Assembly: GCF_018362975.1 (NCBI RefSeq)
Contig: NZ_CP074371.1
Location: forward strand, 5,642,001-5,706,000
DNA: 64,000 nucleotides
Direction of reading: 5' to 3'
DNA from: Nocardia tengchongensis
GTDB taxonomy: Bacteria; Actinomycetota; Actinomycetes; Mycobacteriales; Mycobacteriaceae
A model generated the notes under the pieces. That model ran no database searches. It had not been told where the DNA came from and was given only the letters and a program-made list of their open reading frames with translations. Positions 25,508 through 34,101 of the stretch are shown here, in pieces (the stretch's first letter is position 1; every line of letters starts with the position of its first letter). A program made the translations under genes and the position numbers.

Positions 25508-26326
25508 ATGGCGCAATCCACGGAGAAGGTCGAGTCGGCGGATGGGACACCCATCGTGTTCCACACGCGAGGGGACGGGCCGCCGCTGGTGATCGTGCAC
25601 GGCGCGCTGGTCACCCTCCACACGTATCTGGATCTGGCCGAGCGGCTGGCGTCGGAGTATCGGGTCGTCGTGGTCGAACGGCGGGGTTACCCGCCGAGCG
25701 GAAGCGGGCCGGGGCCGGCCGAATTCGCCGCGCAGGCCGACGATCTCGCGGCGGTGCTGGCCGCGGTCGGTGAGCCCGCGTTCGTTTTCGGCCATTCCGC
25801 GGGTGGTCTGGTCGCGCTGCATGCCGTGCAGCGGGATCCGTCGCTGGGGCGGAGGCTCGCGTTGTACGAGCCGCCGGTCGTGTACGCCGGTCCCCCGCTA
25901 CGGCCGACGCTGGAGACGATCCGGCAGCAGATGGCCGAGGGCCGGCCCGCGGACGCGATCGTCGAATTCTTCTCCGCCATCGTCGAACCCAAGCCTCCGC
26001 GCTCGGTGCTGCGTCCGCTCGGTGATGCGCTGGCCTTCCGGGCGACCGGCCTGGTCGCGGACCTCGAATGCCTCACCGCGATGGATCCCGACCTCGCGGC
26101 CTGGTCGGGCATCGACATCGCCACGTTGCTGCTCACCGGCGAGATCACCGATCCGTACGGTACGAAAAGCACCGAGCTGCTCGGGGCCACACTTCCCGAT
26201 ACCCGGGCCATCACCTTGGCCGGGCAGCGGCATCACCCCGAGGACACCGCGGCGGTGGCCGCTGCGCTTCGCGAGTTCTTCGGTCAGGAGACGGCGCCGC
26301 GGGGTTCGAGTCCGGCGGCGCGGTAG
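25508..26326 (+). CDS. Alpha/beta hydrolase (serine type)
   Basis: A 272-residue hydrolase. It has an oxyanion-loop HG (IVHGAL), the nucleophile elbow FGHSAGG (about residues 98-104), the acidic residue region LLLTGEITDPYG, and His in AGQRHHPEDT near the C-terminus. Together these give a complete Ser-Asp/Glu-His set. The protein matches the general TAP/haloperoxidase-like family of small esterases. The 3' end overlaps the convergent Gfo/Idh gene by 43 bp. The substrate is not predictable. Confidence 0.82.
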   Translation: MAQSTEKVESADGTPIVFHTRGDGPPLVIVHGALVTLHTYLDLAERLASEYRVVVVERRGYPPSGSGPGPAEFAAQADDLAAVLAAVGEPAFVFGHSAGGLVALHAVQRDPSLGRRLALYEPPVVYAGPPLRPTLETIRQQMAEGRPADAIVEFFSAIVEPKPPRSVLRPLGDALAFRATGLVADLECLTAMDPDLAAWSGIDIATLLLTGEITDPYGTKSTELLGATLPDTRAITLAGQRHHPEDTAAVAAALREFFGQETAPRGSSPAAR

Positions 26327-27255
26327 ACCTCGTCGATCAATTCCATATTGATCACCGAATCCGAGGGTGGGGTGAGGTTGGTGTCCGCACCGGCTACCGC
26401 GCTCGCGAAGGCGCGCAGCTGGCGGACATAGGTGGCTTCACCGGAAACCCGTTCGCGGCGGGTGACACCGTCGACGGTCACGGTCAGCCGGTGAAAGGCT
26501 TGCGGGAGTACGTGGTTGAAGACCTTCATGGTTCCGCGTTCGCCTTCGACCCGCAGGCCGATCCGCAGCAGCGAGCGCGACCACATCGACGCGGTGATGC
26601 GGCCCTCCGCGCCGGAGGGAAACCGGAAGTCGGCGGTCATCGCGCGATCCACGCCGGGACTGCGCAGCAGCGCCCGCGCTCCCGTCACCACCGGACGGCC
26701 CGGGTCGAACAATCGCATGCTGTGGATGGCGTAGCAGCCCGCGTCCATAGTCGCGCCGCCCGCCAGATCGAGCCGGTAGCGGATGTCACCGAACTTGGGC
26801 AGCGGGAAGCACATCGAGCTTTCCACCCGCCGGATCTCGCCCAGCTCGGTCGCGGCGATCTCCCGCATCCGCTCGGCCAGGGGGTGATACCGGTAGTGGA
26901 ACGCCTCCATGACAGTGAGCCCGGTTCGCCGCGCCTCGTCGGCGACCTGGACGGCTTCGGCGGCATTGGCGGTGAGTGGCTTCTCGCACAAGACATGTCG
27001 TCCGGCGGCGAGCGCCTGCAGCGTCCACCGGGCGTGCAGTGAATTCGGCAGGGGAATGTAGACGGCGTCCACCTCCGGCAGCAGGTCCGCGTACGAGTCG
27101 TGGACCTGCGCGATCCCATGCTTGCGGGCGAAGGCCTCGGGCGGGGCGCGGTCCCGAGCCGCGATCGCGGTCACCTCGACCTCCGGGACCGCCGCGGCGG
27201 GACCGATCAATGCGGTGGGCGCGATCGTGGCGGCACCCAATATCCCTATTCTCAA
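26284..27255 (-). CDS. Gfo/Idh/MocA-family oxidoreductase
   Basis: A 323-residue NAD(P)-dependent dehydrogenase. N-terminal Rossmann motif GILGAATIAP; the conserved CEKPL motif (catalytic Lys) at about residues 90-94; the second domain contains GGATMDAGCYAIH with the conserved catalytic-site His. Members oxidise or reduce sugars, inositols or similar polyols. It starts at TTG 27255, which overlaps the TGA stop of the upstream IclR gene (CTTGA), implying translational coupling; GGAAGAG lies upstream. The IclR protein next to it is its probable regulator. Confidence 0.85.
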   Translation of the reverse strand: MRIGILGAATIAPTALIGPAAAVPEVEVTAIAARDRAPPEAFARKHGIAQVHDSYADLLPEVDAVYIPLPNSLHARWTLQALAAGRHVLCEKPLTANAAEAVQVADEARRTGLTVMEAFHYRYHPLAERMREIAATELGEIRRVESSMCFPLPKFGDIRYRLDLAGGATMDAGCYAIHSMRLFDPGRPVVTGARALLRSPGVDRAMTADFRFPSGAEGRITASMWSRSLLRIGLRVEGERGTMKVFNHVLPQAFHRLTVTVDGVTRRERVSGEATYVRQLRAFASAVAGADTNLTPPSDSVINMELIDEVYRAAGLEPRGAVS

Positions 27256-28150
27256 GACGCTCTTCCCTTTTCGATCGAACTCGACGCGGCGGCCCGCGCG
27301 GCCGCACTAGACAGCAGGTCCACCGCCGCCGCGATCTGCGCACCCGACATCTCCCGGCCCGGATGCAGCCACAGGTGCGCGTCGACATGACCGTCGACGC
27401 CGCGGACAGGCACACCCAGCACGGTTACCACGGTGGTCTCGTCGCCCTCGGGTGCGACGGGAAAGTGCTCTCCAGGCCCGAGCCGGGCGAGCAGGGACAG
27501 CACCGCGTCCTGCAGCGGGCCGTCGGCGCTCGACGGTGAGCAGGCGATATCGGCGAGCACATCGCGCAGTTTGGTGGCAGCGGGCGTGAACCGTTCGATC
27601 ACGTACCCGCGCCGCGAGATCAGATCCAGCGCCCTCCGCAGCTCGTCCCGGTCCCCGATTCGCCCGTCACCCGTGCCGGGCAGGCGATTCAGCCAGTCGT
27701 CGCACCCGGCAGGGTCGAACGCGGCGAAGACGATCCCGATCGGCGGCACAGACGGAACACGACGACCGATCAACTCCGCGGCACCCGCCCCCACGGCGTC
27801 GACCAACACGACCGACTCCCCATCGAGCACCGACACCCCGGCGGTGAATCCCGTCGCGGCGGCAAGACCGGCCAGCTCCGATGCGGCCGCCCGGGCCATC
27901 GAATACCCGGCCGCGCGGCCCGCCCGATCGCCAGCATCGCCGGTCCCAGCCCGTAGGTCAGGTCGGTCCTGGTGACCCACCCGGCCTCGACCAGGCTGAC
28001 CAGGATGGCGTGGCAGGTGGCCGTGGTGATCTCGGCGGCGCGCGCCAGCTCGCTCAGCGAGAACGATCGATCGGGGTGGGCGGCCAGAAAGGACACCATC
28101 CGAACCACTCGCCCCGTGGGCGGCGACCCTGTGACAGCAGCAGCGACCAC
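27252..28150 (-). CDS. IclR-family regulator, frame-shifted near 27915
   Basis: The N-terminal winged helix (GRVVRMVSFLAAHPDRSFSL, then ITTATCHAILVSLVEAGWV) lies in one frame. The effector-binding domain (LAAATGFTAGVSVLDG, VLVDAVGAGAAELIGRRVP) lies in another. The switch occurs around 27905-27925 in a GC-only stretch, one base short. If joined the protein is about 298 residues, the normal IclR length. The preferred start is GTG 28150 with AAAGGA 7 bases upstream; TTG 28180 is an alternative. The gene is the middle of a three-gene operon and has a perfect palindrome just upstream. Sequence error and true pseudogene cannot be separated here. Confidence 0.75.
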
Positions 28151-28160
28151 ACCGAAATCC

Positions 28161-28176
28161 TTTCGAATATTCGAAA
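28161..28176. promoter_or_regulatory. Perfect palindrome upstream of the IclR gene
   Basis: TTTCGAATATTCGAAA is a perfect 16-bp palindrome located 11 bp upstream of the IclR GTG start and 10 bp after the stop of the preceding gene. A further ATTTCGAAT half-site lies at 28189-28197. The position fits an autoregulatory IclR operator. Confidence 0.5.
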
Positions 28177-28186
28177 GCAATAATCG

Positions 28187-29678
28187 CTATTTCGAATGTC
28201 CGATCAGGCTACCCGGGGTGATTGCAGTTCGCTCGGCGGCGGTGATGATGTTGCGGACCATGCCTCCGAAGATGACGGCGTGGAACGGGGCGATGGCGTG
28301 CCAATAGAGGTGTCCGGCCAGGCCGTGCGGGTCGAACAGGGCACGCTGGCGGTAGCGTGCTCCGCCGTCTCCGAGTGGGGTGACCGTGAGTTCCAGCCAA
28401 GCCCGCCCGGGAACCCGCATTTTCCGCACGCAACAGGATGCGATGGCCGCGTTCGAGGCGTTCGACCCGCCACCAGTCCAGGGCTTCACCTTCGCGCAGT
28501 CGGTTCGGGTGTCGGCGTCCCCGGTGCAGGCCGGCACCGCCGAGCAGACGATCGAGCCACCCGCGCAGCGCCCAGGCCAACGGGAACGAATACCAGCCGT
28601 TCGTGCCGCCGATCGACTCCAGCACCGACCAGAGGATCGCGGGATCGGCACTGGTATTCCGTTCCCGCACATCGGAATACGCCGAACCACCGGACCATTC
28701 CGGATCGGTGGGCAGCGGATCGGACGGGGCGTCGGACGGACTGGCATCCGACCATCGGGTCGGGACATCCAAAGCCCGGACACGCTGCAAGGCCAAGCCC
28801 ACCGCACGCCGATACGGTGTGAGCCCGCCCGGCGGGTCGGGAATGTGGTCGGCTACCCGGTGGTCGGCACACACCACATCGTTGACCAGCGACTCCATCA
28901 GCGGAACCGCGATCGCCCGGGGCACCGGGGTCACCAGGTTCACCCACTGCGCCGACAACCACGGCGTGAGCACGGGAACCGGCACGATCAAGCGGTGCGG
29001 CAGATCGGCCACCTCGGCGTACCCGCGCATCATGCCCCGATAGGTGAGCACCTCGGGCCCGCCGATGTCGAAGGCCGCGTTGACGCTGTCGGATAGTCCG
29101 GCGGCACCGGTCAGGTAGTGGACGACATCACGGACCGCGATGGGCTGGATGCGGTTACGCACCCACCGCGGTGTCACCATGACCGGCAGCCGTTCGGTCA
29201 GATAGCGCAGCATCTCGAAACTCGCCGAGCCCGAACCGATGATGACCGCCGCGCGCAGCACCACGGTCGGGGTCGCCGAGCGCAACAGGATCTCACCGAC
29301 CTCCGCACGCGAGGCCAGATGTCGCGACAGCGTTTGCCCGGAAGGGGTGATGCCGCCCAGGTAGACGATCCGCGCCAGTCCCGCACGACCGGCTTCGGCG
29401 GCGACCACTTCGGCGGCGTCGCGATCGATCCGCGCGAAATCGGCGCGGGTCAGCGAATGGACGAGGTAGTAGAGAACCTCTCGGCCCGCCAGCGCGGCTC
29501 GCACGTCCGCCGCACACGTGACGTCCCCCCGCAGCACTTCGACGCTGTCGCGCCATGGCGCATCGTCGAGTTTGCCCGGGTCCCGGGCCAGCACCGCGAC
29601 CGAATGACCGGCTGCCAGCAACTCCGGCACCAGCCTGCCCCCGATGTATCCGGTGGCACCGAACACCACACATCGCAC
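28187..29678 (-). CDS. SDR-family oxidoreductase with C-terminal DUF2867 domain, frame-shifted near 28421
   Basis: The N-terminal half is an NmrA-like Rossmann domain (VVFGATGYIGGRLVPELLAA, LYYLVHSLTRADF, RIVYLGGITPSG). The C-terminal half from about residue 330 is the DUF2867 region (NGWYSFPLAWALRGWLDRLL, WWRVERLERGHRILLRAE). At a run of four T (28420-28423) one extra base breaks the frame; the other frame continues as RVPGRAWLELTVTPLGDG to HAIAPFHAVIFGGMVRNI and ends IGHSK. The start is GTG 29678 with GGAGG 7 bases upstream. First gene of the operon with IclR and Gfo/Idh, divergent from a lipocalin gene. Substrate unknown. Confidence 0.8.
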
Positions 29679-29750
29679 GTGATCACCTCCTCCGTCGACG
29701 AACAAGCACAAACAGCGACTGTCCGGTTCGCGACTTCAACGCTATCATTA

Positions 29751-29877
29751 ATCGATGCATAATCGATGCACCCGTGGACATGGATTCGGTGACCGTAGAG
29801 GGATTCGCGCTCATGGCTCCACGCCTCTCGATTCCTCTGGACGGTGATCGACACAATTCGTTTCGTTATCGATGCAT
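29751..29877. promoter_or_regulatory. Three ATCGATGCA elements between divergent genes
   Basis: ATCGATGCAT at 29751-29760, ATCGATGCA at 29762-29770 and ATCGATGCAT at 29868-29877. The first pair lies 73-92 bp before the DUF2867 gene and the third lies 60-69 bp before the lipocalin gene. The distribution suggests one regulator serving both promoters. Confidence 0.5.
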
Positions 29878-29936
29878 CCGAAGGTGCATGCGTCCCGGAT
29901 CGGGACAGCACAGTATCGCCAGGAAGGACACCCGTC

Positions 29937-30560
29937 ATGAATCCGAATCCGAACCGACCGCGCCGACTTTCGCCGACGATCGTGGTTGCCGCGGCCTTCG
30001 CGATCGCGGTCGCCGGGATCGGCACCGGCGCCCCGGGGTCTGCGCACGCCGACCCGCCGGCGCCGGTCCCCGTACTCGATCTGGGCCGGTATCTCGGCAC
30101 CTGGTACCAATTGGCCGCGGTACCACAGTATTTCAACCTCGTCTGCGCCAGGGACACGCGCGCGGACTACGCGCTGGACGAACTCGGGGATGTGTCGGTG
30201 CACAACTCGTGCACGACATGGCAGGGCAGCGTGAACGAGATTCGCGGCACGGCCACGGTTACCGATCCGGTGACGAACGCACAGCTACACGTCAGCTTCC
30301 CCGGCGTGCCAACCCAGGACGCACGCTACGGTCCACCCAACTACATCGTCACAGCACTCGGTGACGACTACACATGGGCGCTGGTCACCGACCCGAACCG
30401 CCTGTCGGGTTTCGTCCTGTCCCGCACCACGACGCTCGATGACGCCCAATGGCACGATGTCGCCGCCGCGATCACCGCGGCGGACGAAAACACCTGCTGG
30501 TACCTGACAACTCCGGTTACCGGCGGACTCGACCAAATCGAACCGCTGTGCGCGAGATGA
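29937..30560 (+). CDS. Exported lipocalin-family protein
   Basis: A 207-residue protein. The signal peptide runs from about residue 12 to 35 (IVVAAAFAIAVAGIG, cleavage likely after SAHA). The first lipocalin signature GRYLGTWYQLA follows, with the conserved GxW. The barrel shows PNYIVTALGDDYTWALVTDP and ends DENTCWYLTTPV, as in bacterial Blc-type lipocalins that bind lipids or other small hydrophobic molecules. The start is the ATG after AGGAAGG; an in-frame upstream ATG would spoil the signal peptide. Divergent from the DUF2867 oxidoreductase and sharing repeat elements with it. Confidence 0.85.
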   Translation: MNPNPNRPRRLSPTIVVAAAFAIAVAGIGTGAPGSAHADPPAPVPVLDLGRYLGTWYQLAAVPQYFNLVCARDTRADYALDELGDVSVHNSCTTWQGSVNEIRGTATVTDPVTNAQLHVSFPGVPTQDARYGPPNYIVTALGDDYTWALVTDPNRLSGFVLSRTTTLDDAQWHDVAAAITAADENTCWYLTTPVTGGLDQIEPLCAR

Positions 30561-30747
30561 CATACCGGCAGGATGGGCAATCGCATGGAATGCGTTGTGC
30601 CTCGCCATATTCGATGAATGAAGTCGAACTGTGCCGCACACTGCTCGGTGGATGACCGCCAGAGCGACCCAACACCCGGAAGTCAGTGGCCGCCTGCGCA
30701 ATTGCTGATGCTCGCCGCGCTGGGCCGAGGATCGTTACGATCGCGGG

Positions 30748-31626
30748 GTGGGGAGTGACATTGTCGATCGAACATCCGGTGAGGCCGTTCGGCGTTCGGT
30801 TGTTCTGGGTGCGGGTGGCGTCGTCGGGGCCGCTTGGGAAGCGGGTTTGGCCGCTGAATTGCGCCGCCGGGGAATCGATTTGGGTGCGGCCGACTCGATA
30901 GTCGGTACGTCCGCCGGCGCGGTTGTCGGAGCCGCGCTGGTGGCGGGGCGGGATTTGGATTCGTTCGCCGACGATCCACGTCCGCCTGGCAGTACAGAAC
31001 CGCCGCCGGTGGTGAAGCGCGAGTTGGTGGCAGCCGTTTTCTCCGTGTTGTTCGACTGGACGTTGGATCGCGATGAGGCGCGGCGCAGGGTGGGGCGCAT
31101 GGCGATGGCCGAGGAGTCTGCGAAACCGGCGCATATCGAACCGATCGAGTGGCTGGTGGGTGGCAACGACTGGCCGGATCACCGGCTGCGGGTGGCCGTC
31201 GTGGACGCGGCCAGTGGTGAGCGCCAGGTGTGGGACAAAGGCAGCGGCGTGCCCATGGCCACCGCTGTCGCCGCGAGCCATTCGTTTCCGGGACTCCGCC
31301 CGCCCGTTGTCGTCGAAGACCGCTACTACATCGATGGCGGGGTGTGGTCGCCCACCAATGCCGACCTCGCCGCCGACTCGGACGTGCTCCTGGTCGTCGA
31401 ACCGTTGGCGCACATGTTCCCGCCCGAACAGATTCGGGCCGAACTCGCGACGACGGCTGACACCGTCGTGCGGTTCCGCCCCGACGCAGCCGCGATCGAG
31501 GTGTTCAACGCATCCGCGACCGACGTGCTCGCGAGCTGGCCGCGAGCATTCCAGGCGGGCCTTCGCCAGGCCGACGACCTGGCGCGGCGACTGACCGACG
31601 CAGGCTGGTCGCCGCCACAGCGTTGA
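30748..31626 (+). CDS. Patatin-like phospholipase
   Basis: A 292-residue lipid acyl hydrolase. The oxyanion-hole glycines are in LGAGGVVGAAWEAG (about residues 20-33), the nucleophile Ser in VGTSAGA (about residues 52-58), and the catalytic Asp in YIDGGVWSPTNAD. Together these give the Ser-Asp dyad of the RssA/patatin family. A GTG start is used with no strong ribosome site. A 15-bp hairpin follows the stop. Likely acts on membrane or storage lipids in the cytosol. Confidence 0.85.
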   Translation: MGSDIVDRTSGEAVRRSVVLGAGGVVGAAWEAGLAAELRRRGIDLGAADSIVGTSAGAVVGAALVAGRDLDSFADDPRPPGSTEPPPVVKRELVAAVFSVLFDWTLDRDEARRRVGRMAMAEESAKPAHIEPIEWLVGGNDWPDHRLRVAVVDAASGERQVWDKGSGVPMATAVAASHSFPGLRPPVVVEDRYYIDGGVWSPTNADLAADSDVLLVVEPLAHMFPPEQIRAELATTADTVVRFRPDAAAIEVFNASATDVLASWPRAFQAGLRQADDLARRLTDAGWSPPQR

Positions 31627-31632
31627 CGGGCC

Positions 31633-31667
31633 CGAGCCGAGCGGACGGTGGACGTCCGCTCGGCTCG
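31633..31667. terminator. Bidirectional hairpin terminator
   Basis: CGAGCCGAGCGGACG and its exact complement form a 15-bp stem around a GTGGA loop, between the convergent ends of the patatin gene (31626) and the universal stress protein gene (31673). No clear T-run, which is common in actinobacteria. Confidence 0.8.
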
Positions 31668-31672
31668 ACTGC

Positions 31673-32596
31673 TCATTGCTGCGCGTGCACGACCATGACC
31701 GGGGAGTGCGCGTGCTGGACCAGCGAATGCGCGGTGGAGCCGAGCAGCAGGCCCAGGAAGCCACCGCGGCCGCGGTTGCCGATCACGACCAGTTGTGCGC
31801 GCTGGGACCACTGTTGGAGCTGGGCGGCCGGGGAGGTCACATAGACGCGGCGGATCACCTTCACGTCGGGGAACTTCTCCTGCCAGCCGGCCAGCCGCTC
31901 GGCGAGCACCGACTCCTCCACGGCCTCGATGTCGTCGAGCGACGGCGTCAAGTCCGCGCCCGCGAACATGCCTGCGCGCCAGTCGCTCCAGACATGCACG
32001 GCCACCAGGTCGGCGCCGCGCTCGGACGCCTCGGCGAAGGCTGCCGCGATGGCGGGTTCGCTGACCGGGCCGCAGTCGACGCCGACCACGACCGGTCCGC
32101 TGTCATGGACGGTGTCGTCCGCCTCGGGATCCGAACGCACCACGATCACATTGCCGGTGGCGTGGGAGGTCACGGCCAGCAGTGTCGAGCCCAGATGCCC
32201 GAGCGTTCCGGTGTTTCCCGTCGCGCCCAGGACCACCGCGTAGGCCCGCTCGCTGAGCTCGGTCAGCGCTCCCGCGGCGGAATCGTTGACCAGATACCCG
32301 GTGACCGGCAGGTCCGGGTATCGGGCGAGCACCAGGTCGCGGGCGCTGCGGAGCGTGGTCTGCCCCTTCGCTCGCAGGGCCGCGATCGCGTCCGGCGTCA
32401 CGACCGCGTACGGTCCCGCTACCGCGACGGTGCGTGCCAGGTCCAGGCCGTGGATCAGCTGGAGCCCCCGGCCACGGCTCGCGGCCAGTGCGGCCGCCCA
32501 GCGCACAGCGATCTCCGATCCCGGCGAACCGTCCACGCCGACCACCACGCCCGCGGATACCAGTCGGTGCGGTTCGTCGAATTCTTGCTCAGCCAT
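31673..32596 (-). CDS. Tandem universal stress protein
   Basis: A 307-residue protein with two Usp domains. Domain 1 begins GVVVGVDGSPGSEIAVRWAA, with the ATP-binding-type signature VVLGATGNTGTLGHLGSTLL. Domain 2 begins PVVVGVDCGPVSEPAIAAAF, with the motif VIGNRGRGGFLGLLLGSTAH (G2xG9GS/T) typical of nucleotide-binding Usp. The start chosen is the ATG opening MAEQEF, 6 bases after GGGAG. The two-domain form next to an Rv2625c-like metalloprotease resembles the mycobacterial Rv2623-Rv2625 dormancy genes (comparison from family knowledge). Confidence 0.88.
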   Translation of the reverse strand: MAEQEFDEPHRLVSAGVVVGVDGSPGSEIAVRWAAALAASRGRGLQLIHGLDLARTVAVAGPYAVVTPDAIAALRAKGQTTLRSARDLVLARYPDLPVTGYLVNDSAAGALTELSERAYAVVLGATGNTGTLGHLGSTLLAVTSHATGNVIVVRSDPEADDTVHDSGPVVVGVDCGPVSEPAIAAAFAEASERGADLVAVHVWSDWRAGMFAGADLTPSLDDIEAVEESVLAERLAGWQEKFPDVKVIRRVYVTSPAAQLQQWSQRAQLVVIGNRGRGGFLGLLLGSTAHSLVQHAHSPVMVVHAQQ

Positions 32597-32911
32597 TGCC
32601 ATCTCCCGGCGGTGTGGTTTCGTGCGGCCGATCGCCGCTCGAACTCACGGTATGGATTTCGGGGTGCGGTGGGCTGCGGCCCATCGTCACCGACTCGCGG
32701 GCCCAAAGGCCGCCCGCGGGCGGGCCCATCGCCGCCACCTCACACCGCGCGGGCCGTAAGGACCATTGCCGTGGTGACTTCCGTCGCCCGTACCGTGGCA
32801 GGAGTCCTCTGCCCCGCCACCGGCCGCCAGGAGCAAGCTCGAGCCGTTACCGGGTGCTCGTTCACCTCCCGAAAGGCCGTGCCCCGGCCTGTGCACCGAA
32901 CCGAGGACAAC
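32597..32911. other. Divergent promoter region of Usp and metalloprotease genes
   Basis: 315 bp with no gene. It contains a GC-rich stretch of GGGCCC/GGGCGG blocks and, at 32773-32788, the near-palindrome GGTGACTTCCGTCGCC. That element loosely resembles a DosR-type box (GGGAC-N4-GTCCC) with one mismatch per half. No other site was recognised. Confidence 0.5.
32773..32788. promoter_or_regulatory. Near-palindrome resembling a DosR-type box
   Basis: GGTGAC-TTCC-GTCGCC, with one mismatch between arms. Located between the divergent Usp and M50 genes, both of which have relatives in the mycobacterial DosR regulon. Resemblance only. Confidence 0.28.
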
Positions 32912-34074
32912 ATGCCGATCCGATCCACCATTCCGCTGGGCCGCATCGCCGGTATCAGCATCGCCGCGCATTGGTCGGCGGGAATCACCGTGGGACTGTT
33001 CACTTGGATACTCGCCGCCTACCTGCGCGGCACGGCGAGCACCGCCGGCGTGCTGGTGGCCGCGATCCTGGGCGCGGTCGCACTCATCGCCTGCCTGCTG
33101 GCCCACGAACTGGCACATTCGATCGTTGCCACCCGCCACGGAGTGCGCGTCGAGCGCATCGTGCTGTGGCTGCTGGGCGGGCTTCCGAACTCGCCGGCGA
33201 ACCGCGCGACGCCCGCACCGATCTTCGGGTCGCACTGGTCGGCCCGGGCACCAGCCTGCTGCTGGGCGTCGTGGCCTACGCGGCGGCGGCGGTGTCGGCC
33301 GTGTTCTCCCCCGGCGGGCCGGTGACCGCCACCCTGGTCTGGCTGGCGACGGTCAATGTCGTTCTCGCGGTATTCAATATGCTGCCCGGGGCGCCCCTCG
33401 ACGGCGGGCGCGTGGTGCGGGCCCTGCTGTGGCGTCGCAGCGGCGACCGGCTGCGCGCGGAGACCACCGCCGCCCGCATCGGCCGGTACGTGGGTATGGG
33501 CCTGGCCGGCATCGGGATCGCCGAGATCGTCGCCCTCGGTGATTTCGGCGGCTTGTGGCTGATGCTGCTCGGCTGGTTCCTCTACACCGCCGCCGATACC
33601 GAACTGACGGTCGCCGGCCTGCGACACCGACTGGGCGACACCACGATCGGCGCCATCATGACCGCGACGCCGGTCGCGGCCGCCGGCGCCTGGACGGTCG
33701 ACGAGCTGCTGCGTTCGAGCTTGGTCTACACCCGCCACCGCGTGTTCCCGGTCGTGGACGCCGACGGCCACCCGTACGCCGTACTGGCCTGGGCCGACCT
33801 GCTGCACCCTCGCACACCGGCGCGTCCCGGCCTGCGGGTGGCAGATCTGGCCCGCCCGCTCGCGCCCGCCGCGATCGCCCACGGTCCCGACCTGGTCAGC
33901 GACATCGTCGCGCGGATCGTGCTGCGCCCCGATCTCGACATCGTCGCCGTCGTGGATCCGGGCGGACGCCTCACCGGCCTGGTCACGGCCACCGATCTCG
34001 CCCTCGCGTGCAACCGTTCGGCGCTGGGCCTGCCCATCGACGCCGCCACGCGATCCGCGGCCACTGCCCGATAA
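32912..34074 (+). CDS. M50-family site-2-type metalloprotease with two CBS domains, frame-shifted near 33185
   Basis: A membrane zinc protease of the Rv2625c type. The first frame holds transmembrane segments and the zinc motif HELAH at residues 65-69. At GGCTTCCGAAC (33183-33193) one base seems missing and the protein continues in the next frame (ELAGEPRDARTDLRVALVGP). That frame has further membrane segments, the second zinc ligand motif NMLPGAPLDGGR, and two CBS repeats (TIGAIMTATPVAAAGAWTVD; DLVSDIVARIVLRPDLDIVA) that may sense adenylates. Joined length is about 387 residues. GAGGA precedes the ATG. Upstream of the metal ATPase gene by 27 bp, so probably co-transcribed. Confidence 0.82.
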
Positions 34075-34101
34075 CGCACTCCGACAGGAAGGGTCAGTGC
34101 C

